From assembly GCA_002946415.1 (NCBI GenBank), contig NJPS01000026.1:62001-126000 (forward strand): a stretch of 64,000 nt of DNA, in the 5' to 3' direction. Below the pieces are notes generated by a model. That model was not told where the DNA came from. It did not search any database and saw only the letters and a program-made list of their open reading frames with translations. Positions within the stretch are counted from its first letter, which is position 1. Every line of letters begins with the position of its first letter. Below, piece by piece: positions 32,990 through 43,454 of the stretch. Made by a program: the position numbers and the translations under genes. This DNA is from Rutstroemia sp. NJR-2017a BVV2. Its lineage: Eukaryota > Ascomycota > Leotiomycetes > Helotiales > Rutstroemiaceae.

Positions 32990-34132
32990 GGTGGGTTTGC
33001 TTTCGGTGGTACCCGTGGTGATGGATTGAGGGGGGTGAGTGTTATGTGTGGTTTGTTGATATCGCTGGGATTGATGAATCGTATTACTGTATCGTTCTAC
33101 GTTCTATTATTGATGAAAGATGATAGTAGACTAGAAGCAAGCAATTGAAATTCTCACACAGGAAGACCTCAAAAAGATATATCCAAAGCCCCCTGTCGAA
33201 ATCCACGCAAAATTCATCCAGCCAAGGCGCCACCACCAATCCATTCCTTCCCCTTCCGTTCAATCCAGTCCAGTCCATTCCAGCACAATCCCTCATCCCC
33301 GAACTGAACAACTCTAATCCCACTCACCTCCAATCCACAACTCCCAGCTCCAATCACTGCAGCCCGAAGTCTGCCTCACCTCACAAGACTGCATCCCATA
33401 TCAGCAGTAGTCAATAGCTGAAGAAAACCGACCTATCCCGCGACCCGAACAGTGGGTCTTTTCTCTCGTACGTGCATCGAAGGAGCGAAGAATCAGTCAC
33501 TGGACTGTGGCTATCCACACCGCCGAACGATTCATATGCTTATGCCATGGATCACCCACGCCATTCTCCGACCAGGAAAGAGGAAAAACCTACCGTACGA
33601 GGCGACTTTATCACCGGATGAGGCAACAAGCAGGTAGGCGCACCGTGAAGGTCAGGGGTCCCGGATCCGGTCTGCGTCTTTCATTCGTCGAGTTCTGTCC
33701 GTTGGGCCTCGAGTGAAGGCCGGCTCGGGCATGAAGAAGGCGAAGGCGAGGGCGAAGGGCGAGAACCGTTTATCCTTGGTCAATATGCTCCATTTTGCGG
33801 TGGCTATCTGAATGCTGCATGCTAAGCCGAATGACAAATTTACCTTGGTTTGGGTACTCGTGCGTGATTGCACAGCCTTGGTGCACATGGTATATTGCAG
33901 GATTAATTACAAAGTGGATGAACTTGTTCGAGAACATGAAGTAGCATATCTGATGCAGTGCAATCCACTTGAAGAACTTGGAAGGGGCAACAATAGCCGG
34001 TAGTTTGAGATGCATGTAATGATATTGAAATAATGATGACATATTATAATGCTACAGAGATGTGTACATCCTCATCTAGGAGCTCCACGTATATAGTTTA
34101 AGGGTATCCGACTAATTCGTACAAAAATGCAT
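32990..34132. other. Intergenic, no gene seen
   Basis: Upstream of the His-rich gene and downstream of the aminopeptidase gene. ORFs on both strands (for example 33145-33417, plus) are Ser/Pro-rich without a motif. Short CAGTCC-type repeats occur at about 33262-33285. Confidence 0.5.
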
Positions 34133-35771
34133 TTACATAATCATTTGAGGGCCATGGTAGGCACTCTTCTCTTGCACACTTGATGCAGCATTCTTAACTC
34201 CGGTTCTCTCAGGGAAGCCCTCGAAAGACACAGCATAAGTGGCGACGGAATGAGCAACAAGCTATGAAGATAGTTAGCACGGAGAAATGATTTCAAGGGA
34301 CGGATAAAATTACCTGAGCATTGATCAACCAAGCATCCATAGCGAGGTTCTCAACAGTGTCGCAAATTTGGTGGTAGCAAGGATCAAACCATTCACCAGC
34401 CTTTCCACCAAACATCTCAGCTTCCTTATCAGTCTTTACGCCTTCTGCACCAGTTGCGATTCCACCGCCTGGAATTCCATTCTTAATGAAAGCATCATAA
34501 TCACTTCGTCCATCAAATGGAATGTAGGTGTAGTTGAGATCATGGGCCTCATACCATTCAGTATACAAATCCCTCAATTCCTCAGATCCGGTTGGGTTGA
34601 GGGCATTTGTTGCATTGTATACTTGGTATGCGTAGTTTGGCGAGGCCAACATATCGTAGTCCATGAAAAGTCGAATCTTCAAGTTCTCTTCTTCCGAAAG
34701 TTGAGAAACATAGTAGTCAGAGCCAAGCAAACCCTCCTCTTCTCCTGCCCACCAAGCAAATCGGACGCAGTTGTTGACGCTGTATTTGCTTAATTGGGTA
34801 GCGATTTCGAGAAGGGTCAAAGATCCAGAACCATCATCGTTGATACCCGGGCCTTCTGTAACACTGTCGGAGTGTCCTCCTAACATTACACAGTTCTCTG
34901 GGTCACCTCCCTTGGTCTGAGCGATGATGTTTGTAGTGCGGATGTCCTGAACAACCGCATCAATGTATGCGGAGCCATCAATCGACTTCCCTTTCTTCAA
35001 GTCATCAATGTATGGACCTGCGTCGTCGATTGAGATACCGAAAGTGGCGATATGGTCCTTATTTGGTGAGCCTAGAGTTCCTCCAAATGCTCCATGTTCT
35101 TTATTGTAAATGACTGCAGCAATTGCACCTGCTTTTCCTGCATTGGCAGACTTATCTCCGAAGGCGCAAGTTCCACGGCGAATGAGTGCAATGGCGCCTT
35201 TGACGTCGGATGGATAATCAGACTCATCGCAACCGTCGTTGTCGACCAGAACTAGGGGGCCGAAAACCGCATCTTTCTTGGCAGTAGGAGGAGTGAGGCT
35301 CATGGGCATCGCAGACTCAGGCACGCTGTGTCCGAGGACAAGACGGTAATCGAAGACATTTCCCATCACAGCAGGGAAAGTTTGATTCGAAACATCATAG
35401 TAATCGCCGAGAGATGAAATCGTCGAATAGATATAATCTATTGTCGAAGCATGTCCTGTTGCGTGAAATAAGAGTTAGTCAATGTTGTCACACGACCAAG
35501 TTCCGATTGCACGGAGTTGTTTACCTTGCGAGCCGATGACTCTTGTAGGGTGGTTGTACTCATAGATTCCCTCATCAGCAATCTTGGAAAGCTGCTTCGC
35601 TCTATTAAGAAGATTCGACGTCTTGATGTCATTCTGAAGTGTTGTAGAGTCGACTAATGGTTTGGAGTTGCCAAGAGCTTGAGAGTTGGTTTGCTCTTGG
35701 AGAGGTTGTTGAATGATTGAGCTTGCGGCCAGCGACGACGCCGCAAGCAATAGGGTAGTAGAACGATACAT
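34133..35771 (-). CDS. APE3: Vacuolar aminopeptidase Y-like peptidase (M28)
   Basis: Zn-dependent aminopeptidase that removes N-terminal residues from peptides, in the vacuole in yeast. Exons 35771-35525, 35455-34314 and 34261-34133 give 505 aa. A signal peptide (YRSTTLLLAASSLAASSII) and short propeptide come first. A protease-associated domain occupies the first half (DVKGAIALIRRGTCAFGDKS). The M28 metal ligands are visible: MLGGHSDSV (His), GINDDGSGS (Asp bridging), WAGEEEGLLGS (Glu-Glu), MDYDMLASPNY (Asp) and PCYHQICDTVENL (His). Introns are 69 and 52 bp. A secreted form is an alternative, since the signal peptide alone cannot tell vacuole from outside. It is divergent from the amidase locus. 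Confidence 0.92.
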
Positions 35772-36736
35772 GATTAACAGCTTCGCAGATTCTCAATCCT
35801 CTCTTTGGTTGATTAGAAAGGAGAGAGAGAAGGAGTGAGTGAAGGTATAAGAGAAGAGAGGCTGGGGATGACTGAAGCTCAAGATGGGCGAGCTTTGACC
35901 CTTGACGATATCGGCGATACCGGAGAAATCCCGATTGGCGCTTATCATTTGTACTGGGATAGTTGCGTGAGACATTGGCATGTGCAAGGTACCACATGAT
36001 TCATATGTAGGAACAAGAAGCAGCGAGCTGTGCGGTGAGGTGCGGAAGTCATTCTCCTATCTAATGTGACCGTACGAAGTACTCTTCCTTCTCCTTCTTG
36101 GATACCTGGGGATGAGACACCGCCGACTTGGCAGGGGACTTGGCTTGACTCCGTGGTCCATGGAGCAAAATTCAACAGACAAAACCATAACGCGAGTTTT
36201 GTGAAGCTTCTGACGATACGTTGAGCCAGAGCAGAGAGCTGTTCTTCCAGATACTCAAGCTCTCACGTGATTCTACAACTGAGTACTGCACTCAGCCCTC
36301 AGCATTGTGGGAGGGTCAGGGGCGCGCTACAAGGCGACGTCAACTTGACTTGAGCCACCGAACGACTCATAGCCACATCATCACCATCTTTCTATTTTTC
36401 GTTTTCACTCACAGTGTGTGTTCTTGCCGCTTATATCCAAGACGGAAGGGATAATTTGGAAAGAATCGGGAGACTATGATCATGGGAAGTCCAGACCGGT
36501 TGGAGTCATCTCGACCAAAATCAATGCAATGGGCGACATCTGGAAAGGCTTGGATATACAAGAGTTCGGCCGTCATGTTTGACCATAGTTGAGCCCCAAA
36601 CGCCGTGGAAGTGCCGCTAGGATGAAGCTGTGAGGCGCTCTTTCCCTCTACAACTTCTATCGGCAATCGTACACAACAGCCCTTTTTCTTTTCTTCTTGC
36701 TTGATGCCATAGTCTACAAGCGTTAGACCTCGTGTA
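35772..36736. other. Divergent intergenic region
   Basis: Upstream of the aminopeptidase (minus) and the amidase locus (plus). A GA-rich tract near 35818-35835 lies just before the aminopeptidase ATG. ORF 36409-36780 (minus) is antisense to the first amidase exon and is not supported. Confidence 0.55.
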
Positions 36737-38702
36737 ATGTATGACTTCGAATCAATTCTTGGACTGTTATATTCGTTCATTCAGCAACCGTCAGTTGCAC
36801 CATCGAAGCTCGAGCTTGACATCGTTTCCATTTCAGAATTGCTTCGCGGTTTACAAGACGGCCAATTCTCCAGTGAAGATCTTGTGAGAGTCAGTGGGCT
36901 CACATGACATCAAAAATGAGAAGATACTGATGCAGGATATAAAAAGACATACATTGAACGCATCGCGCAGGTCAATTCTACCATTCGTGCTGTCGCTGAA
37001 ATCAATCGAGCGTCGATCGCTATAGCGAAACAAAAAGACCACGAGCGGTCGAGGGGCTCGTGCCGGGGCATTCTTCACGGAATCCCGATTCTAGTCAAGA
37101 ACTTATTTCTCACTACCGACGGGCTTAAATGTACCTGTAAGTCCTTGGGTATTTCTCCTGTCCCGATCATGAAATTAAAACTGCACAGATGGATGCACAG
37201 GGCTGTTGGACGCTGTTCCAAGCATTGAAGCAACAACAGTTCGTAAACTTCGAGAACAAGGGGCTGTTATCCTAGGAGTCGCGAACGGCTCACAGTTTGC
37301 TAACTTCCGTAACACTTCTGGCTGGTCGGCAGTGGGTGGTCAATGTCTTGGGATCTACCACACAGACCAGTCACCATCGGGCTCATCGTCCGGGAGTGCC
37401 GTCGCAGTAGCTCTTGGACTTTGCGCGGCTGCACTGGGAACCGAAGTAAGTGCATTTCAGGATGCATGAAGCCGGATTCTGATGATTTCTTCAGACCTCG
37501 GGAAGCATTATCATGCCATTATCAAAATCTGCTGTGGTAGGAATAAAACCAACTGTAGGTTTAACTTCGAGGTACGGTGTTTATTCGGCAAGCGAATGGC
37601 AGGATACTGTGGGTGTTCTGGCCAAAAATGTTCAGGATGCAGTGATTTTACTTACTGCTATAACTGGTGAGATTTTGGGGTTGTTGATGGCTGTATTCTA
37701 ATAGGTTTAGGTCCGGACGACAAAGATCCCTTCACCATATCAGATCCTCGTGATGGAATTGGTGCTCAAAAAGTCAGAACTGGTACCGATTTCACGAAGG
37801 CGTGCACAAACCTTGGACTTGACGGGTTGAGGATTGCGGTATGGTATTCAAAACCTACATCTTGCAAAGAGCAGCACTGACCTCTGCAAGATTCCCCGCC
37901 ATCTCCTGAAGAAGGTCGATAAAACCACAACGCAACTTTTCAATCGCGCAATCGACGAGATGAGGAGCATAGGAGCTACAATCATAGATCCGGCAAACTA
38001 CTCTAAATTTGGCGTGGATAGATCATCGCCCATCTCTGGTGGCGACCATGATATTGCCCTCACAGTGGACGTCTACAACAGTATTTTCCTCCCATTCCAC
38101 ACCAATCAAGACTCACTAATCCCAAACAGACATGAAGCGATCGCTCTCAAACTTCGCCACCAATCCTCACAACCTCTACACGTTTGAAGACGTCATCGAA
38201 TACCTCAAAACAACTCCCGCCGAAGAAGCCAGCATACGAACACTAGAATATTTTGAGAATTATGTCACCATCGGTCAAAAACACACACGAGAATCCGAAG
38301 CATACAAACGCTCCTTAGCCTAGCGTCTAGATATGGGCAAGCAGATTCCTAAACTCCTGGAAAGATACAGCTGCGATGTTATCATGCTTCCGACGAAAGT
38401 TGCTTGTGAACCTGCGGATGTGGGCGGGAATCCGGTGGTGGGGGTTCCGATGGGCTATTATCCTGAGGATACAGAGGTTACCAGGAAACAGAGCAATGGG
38501 CTTGTTGATATTGGACCTGGAGTACCGTGAGTCCAGCCGAATTGTTGCTGAATGCTAATAGCTGACGATAAATAGAATTGGCGTGTCGTTTATTGGTAAG
38601 AGATGGGATGATTACAAGCTGATATCGGTCGCGTATGCATTTGAGCAGGCTACGCTGGCTCGGTCAAATGGGAAGCCTGTGGTTCGGTGCACTCGCGGGT
38701 GA
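36737..38702 (+). pseudogene. Amidase-signature family gene with in-frame stop
   Basis: The family hydrolyses carboxamides with a Ser-cisSer-Lys triad. I read eight exons: 36737-36889, 36947-37136, 37189-37445, 37495-37666, 37711-37838, 37891-38080, 38130-38526 and 38576-38702. The catalytic Lys is in LHGIPILVKNLF, the cis-Ser in SGSSSGSAVAVA and the nucleophile in GTETSGSI. SKSAVVGIKPTVGLTSRYGV and the C-terminal GVPIGVSFIGKRWDD are also intact. In exon 7 a TAG at 38321-38323 interrupts SEAYKRSLA and RLDMGKQIPKLLERY; the family continues there without a gap. The protein would lose its last ~125 residues. The exon 2 acceptor (AAAAAG) is also weak. A CAG-to-TAG change would explain the stop. 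Assembly error or readthrough are alternatives. Confidence 0.8.
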
Positions 38703-41450
38703 GCGAAAGCATAGTTAGCGATCGAGTATTATATGTTTCGGAATTCAGAGGGTGTAGATGGAGCATCACTTACGCAATACCGTATATCTTGCAGCGCTGC
38801 GAAGAGCTGACTACACAGTGTTTCGATAGCTGATTCATGGTTATCATGACAGTCTCTATGGGTTGAAGAAAATTGAGTGCTCAAATTTGGTGATTGGCAA
38901 GAAACTACCACAAATCACCCCTTTTGTTGTCCTTGTTCCGCTGGCAAATATTTACTCAGTTCGTTCCAAGGGGCGCAGGCATGTATGGATGGATAGCTCG
39001 GCGATATCCTAAAAGTGGCCGCTCTACGACTTGAATAGGACCCGGAGATATCAAACAGCATCGATGAATTCCAGCTTGGTAGATTCATCTCCTATTCGGG
39101 CAACATAATTTGAAGTCCTAGGTCCACTCACCGTCATGCGTTGAGAAAACAGAAACTTTCTGTATACGCGGGGACAAGGTTTACTTTCCTGGGAGTAGTT
39201 CGTTGGCGCGGAACGGGCAGCGACAAAGTTAAACCAACGCGACTCATAAACGCAGGCTGCATTTGCCCTCACGAGATCAAAACGGCACTCATGACGTTGG
39301 CAGTGTCGACTTTTTGTCTCAATTTGGCAATTGCGACTGCTTCCGTCTCCAGATTTGGAAAGGACGGCATCGGAGAAACTAGCCCCGGCTAAAAGTCTAT
39401 GACCTCGGTGTCACACGGGTCTTGAGATTTCCCCACGATTTCCCCACAACGTCCTTTTGGTGGGAAGAAAATTGACAGACACAGTCCGTCGCGATAACGA
39501 CCGTGTTCTGTCCAGCTGATCGCCGCGAGTATAGGGAAAATTGGCTACTGCTCCTGCACCTTTAATGCACCTTTAATGCATTAGCAAGCGCTAGAAACGC
39601 GGGGCAACTGATACTGCTCTGCCAGTTCATCTGACGGTTATTTCTGCTTCTTTATATGCTACATGCATATTGTATAGCTGGCGCGGGTCACTTTCACTTC
39701 ACTGTCTTCGCCATTTTTTTACATTGAGACACGGCTTGATAGAGCTTCGGCCATATTTCGATCAAGTTCGAGGCAGCATTGCAGGGTCATAATTGTCAAT
39801 TGGCGGGATTGTGCGCAGTAAACAGCATTCGACTGAATTAAAGCTACAACTGTTGATGTTTAACCGAACCAAGGGTTAGGCTAGTTCTACTTACCCCTGA
39901 TAAGCCGGCTTTTGGATCTCGCGGGACTATGCGAGGAGATTTGTTGGAACCCAGTAGTGCCGGTCCAGGGTAAAATCTTGGCCGTGGCGGGGTACATTGG
40001 CACAGACGTACCCCTTGGCTATGACAGGATATACTCGGTCAAACAAGTATGGTATATCACGGAGAAATTTCATATATGCTCTCCAATCTCACGGGATTTG
40101 CGGAGACGGAGGTTTCAAGCGAACATCTCGAGGTCCTGGAGATCCACAAAGTTCGGAGGGAAGGCATGATTGTCGATCAGCCAAGAACGGATATCGTACT
40201 AGACAAGTTGGATACGAGCTTTGTTTCTCCCCGATGGAATGCGAGCTTTGTGAAGAGCAATCTTCTGCAACCATGAGGTATCTGATAGATAGATGGAACC
40301 CGCTGCCAAGTCCGTTAGTTTTAGAACTTTCATTCTCCTGAAATTATTACTGATTCACCAAGACACAAATTTAAAGCACTATGTTCTCTCAACTACTCTG
40401 GGAATAAGAGAATGCATTTGTACAACTCATATAATACTATACACTTGGCACTGGCTATAATTAAGGGGCCATAGTGGGATAAGGCTTGAAGCACGAACTC
40501 TACAAGAATAGTATAGGGAGTGGAAGATGTCGCCGTGTGGATTTCTTCTCTGATAGAACTCGCCTTCCAGATCCGTCTATCCATCTTCCTCTTACATAAT
40601 TCAGTCTGCTTGGATATTGTGCAAACTTGAGAGATCAGGTCATAAGATCTACAGACTATAGACTCGGTACCAAAGGAGATCTGTCTGGTGCGATCACGCT
40701 ATCCATCATGCTACAATGTTAGATAAGGTTCTTTCCAAAGGGTTTAAAGTAACCTTATTTACCGGGAACTCTATTTGTAGGCCTATCGATATATGTTCGT
40801 TGAACTTTCGAATATGTGACGATCATAGCAACTAACGACGACGCCAAACAAAGAGTCTAACTTGTTAACTGACGGAGACCCATCTTCCGTATATCTTATA
40901 CCTCCTGAACATGGTTAGTTTGAAATAGCATAGACTACGAAAGTGTGATCAAACAAGAGTGTGAACGCTCATGAATCCACCTATCTTTTTTTAAGAAGGC
41001 ATGACCCTGTATCACTCACTACCTGTAAGGCTTTAAATTGGCCGTCTACAGCCTCATTTGCCCTATAACATTCGCATAGGCTTCTTGGCCTTACAGGGCG
41101 TTCACACTTTGGCGAATAAACTGCTGTACTTATATATTAATTACTCCACTCAACCGACATTTACCCCCCTTAAGCACGTACCAGGTAGCACTATATCTGA
41201 AGCGAACCACATTCGTACTCTCTGTACCTGGTATTCCCGCTGCTAGATCTGATCTCTCGACACGATAACTATGTGTTATTATAGTTTAAGTGAATAGATT
41301 CCATGTTCTAGAAGAAGTTGCGTAGGCCTCGTGGATATAAAAGGTGCTTCAAATAACTTCAAAATTGTTTTTCTCGACACTGATTCTCCATCTTCCCATC
41401 CAACACTCAACATTCAACTCATATCCTTCATATTAGCCCTTTACCTCAAA
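38703..41450. other. Intergenic, no supported gene
   Basis: 2.7 kb without a convincing gene. A direct repeat of GCACCTTTAAT occurs twice at 39556-39577. ORF 40049-40276 (plus, 75 codons) has plausible amino acid use (SEHLEVLEIHKVRREG) but no family or start context, so I do not call it. A TATA element for the next gene lies at 41336. Confidence 0.5.
41336..41342 (+). promoter_or_regulatory. TATA box of the secreted lysozyme-like gene
   Basis: TATAAAA lies 115 bp upstream of the ATG at 41451. Confidence 0.55.
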
Positions 41451-42167
41451 ATGCATTTCCCAACTCTTCTTTTCAACGCCTTGACTCTCGCCGCCGCCGC
41501 CACCGCGGTTGCGATCCCCACTACCACCCTCAATGAAAACCCAAGTGCTGTCCACGCAGTAGCAAAGAGAGCCAGTTCCGGTTCCTACACCGTATCTGGA
41601 CTTGGAGCTCGCAAGAAGGCAGTCACGGCCGCAGGAGGAACCACCCTGGATATGGCCATCGCCATGCTCGAGACGGATACCATGACCGCGGACTACATCT
41701 ACGGAGACGCAAAGACTGGCGACTCAGCAAACTTCGGAATCATGAAGCAGAATTGGGGATTGCTCCGTGTCGGCTCCAGTCAGTTCAAGGGCCAGACGGC
41801 TTCCCAATCTAATAATGGTGCTGTTCTCAAGTATGTGCTGCCCCTGAATTCAATGTATACCATGGAATCTGACATTGATTGTGTAGTTCGAACCTCAAGC
41901 AGGATATCACTGCTCGCCATGAGTGTCAAAGCTACTATGGTGAGGCGAAGTGGTTCGCAGGTCATCGTAACGGTGCGTCTGGATTGGCTAATCCAGACAC
42001 CACTGATATCAACAGTACGTAGTTTTCCCACTAATAGGTGGAAAGAGTCGAGGCTGACAGATACAGATTATAAAAACGCCGTCTATTGGATCCAGGACCA
42101 GCTTAAGTCAAAGACCTCATACTTGACTGATGACACTCGCTTTTGGGTGGACGTTACTGCCATTTAA
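41451..42167 (+). CDS. Secreted protein with lysozyme-like fold suspected, 202 aa
   Basis: Exons 41451-41830, 41887-42014 and 42067-42167 join in phase to 202 aa. A signal peptide (LLFNALTLAAAATAVAIP) is followed by a propeptide ending near VAKRA, a Kex2-like KR site. The mature part has LDMAIAMLETDTMTADY, then SANFGIMKQNWGLLR and WFAGHRNGASGLANPDT. A Glu in a helix followed by a G-I-M-K-Q turn recalls lysozyme or lytic-transglycosylase active sites (E then GLMQI), and the family is common in fungi under the name hypothetical protein. Cell-wall or peptidoglycan hydrolysis is inference only. The 3' UTR is a 12-bp tandem repeat. Confidence 0.72.
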   Translation: MHFPTLLFNALTLAAAATAVAIPTTTLNENPSAVHAVAKRASSGSYTVSGLGARKKAVTAAGGTTLDMAIAMLETDTMTADYIYGDAKTGDSANFGIMKQNWGLLRVGSSQFKGQTASQSNNGAVLKYVLPLNSMYTMESDIDCVVRTSSRISLLAMSVKATMVRRSGSQVIVTVRLDWLIQTPLISTVRSFPTNRWKESRLTDTDYKNAVYWIQDQLKSKTSYLTDDTRFWVDVTAI

Positions 42168-42246
42168 GGGGGCACAGAATTTCCAGCAGGTCTGGGCTCC
42201 GGATGGATGAAAAATAGAAGGAAGGGTGGATTAGTGCTTTTATCTT

Positions 42247-42339
42247 GATTTCTTGTTTGATTTCTTGTTTGATTTCTTGTTGGATTTTTGTTGGATTTTC
42301 TGTTTGATTTCTGGTTTTATTTGTTGTTTGATTTCTTGT
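42247..42339 (+). repeat. 12-bp tandem repeat in 3' flank
   Basis: Imperfect copies of GATTTCTTGTTT, about seven to eight units, begin about 80 bp after the stop codon of the secreted lysozyme-like gene. Confidence 0.8.
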
Positions 42340-43211
42340 ATATAGGATAGGGCAGATAAGGGCAGACAGCATGTGAACAGTATATAAATTAAAAAGAACT
42401 TGTTGCGATTCGACTTGCGAAGATGTCTTGTGAGTCACAAGTTGTGACTACCTACTTGTGACCCAAGTGACCTTAGGCTCGATACCTGCACAGTTGGACA
42501 GTCATAGAAGAATATGTAGGCCATAGCAGGAGCTCATATAGCCAAAAGTGACAAGTGATCACTACTTGGGATCAAGATAACTACTATTGATCAAGCGAGA
42601 TATAATGGATCTACAGATATTGCATAGAATAAAGATCTATATAACCAGACGAACTTTCTTAATCTAACGAGCTTGACGCTCAAGTCAGATAGATTGATAC
42701 TTACTAATCGTATTATTATTTTAGATGATATTATAATTAGTATCTTATTTGCGGTTCACCAAGTTCTGCTCGAAGTTCTCAAGGTGTGTCATATAGAGCT
42801 GAAAAATGCATTGATTGAACTATCTGAAGAACTGCGATTCAGCGAAAAAGAGGGGGTTTATATCCTCAAGAAAGCGGCAATAATCGGATATAATAATCAT
42901 TCTAGAAGGGACAAATACCACACAATATACCATCAGAGCATCCGGCAGAAGCTCGGAGCATGGCATCCGTCGGAATCGGAATACTTCCGACTGCCCTCAT
43001 AAGGAGAAACCTCGTAGCGCTTTGCTTGATAATTAGAAGTCTAGAGCTACTATCTTCCTGGTCCATCCTAAATGTCTTGTAACCAGTCACATAAATCTAG
43101 CTATCACCAAAGTCATCTCCATCTCTGACCAGCTCATTTATATGTAACGTGGTTACGTGATGACCGAGGGCGACAAGGTGACATATAGATAGTACTAACT
43201 CACCCGAAAAT

Positions 43212-43454
43212 TAGGCTGCGGATCTACCCACCGGGTTGGGGACCCATAGGTGGGTTATAATGACTAATGGGTACCTTGGGGATGGGTTGGAGGTTATTTT
43301 TACTACCCATTGGCTGTCACGGGCCCATTTCTGGCATGTGCCACCCTGATGGGGTAGATAGATGGGTTTTATAGCTGGAAAACCCACCTAAAGATACTCG
43401 TGGGTGGGTTGAAGAGGCACGATTGTCCACCCATGGGCACCTATTCCGCAGCCT
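43212..43454. mobile_element. MITE-like inverted-repeat element, 243 bp
   Basis: AGGCTGCGGA (43213-43222) and its exact complement TCCGCAGCCT (43445-43454) bound a 243-bp non-coding segment. Immediately outside lies the same 9-mer CCCGAAAAT on both sides (43203-43211 and 43455-43463), a target-site duplication. Sub-terminal GGTGGGTT/AACCCACC words recur in both orientations. The size, short terminal repeats and duplication fit a non-autonomous DNA transposon. A 9-bp duplication is typical of Mutator-like elements and 8 bp of hAT; which applies is open. No transposase is encoded here. Confidence 0.78.

Noticed and set aside
33145..33417. 90-codon Ser/Pro/Asn-rich plus ORF
   Set aside because: Low complexity, no motif, antisense ORF of similar size.
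40049..40276. 75-codon plus-strand ORF with plausible composition
   Set aside because: No family, no clear splice partners and frames on both sides give nothing; left as a note in the intergenic entry.
42673..43002. 109-codon AT-rich ORF, possible transposon relic
   Set aside because: Very AT-rich with Ile/Leu bias and no recognisable reverse transcriptase, integrase or transposase motif.
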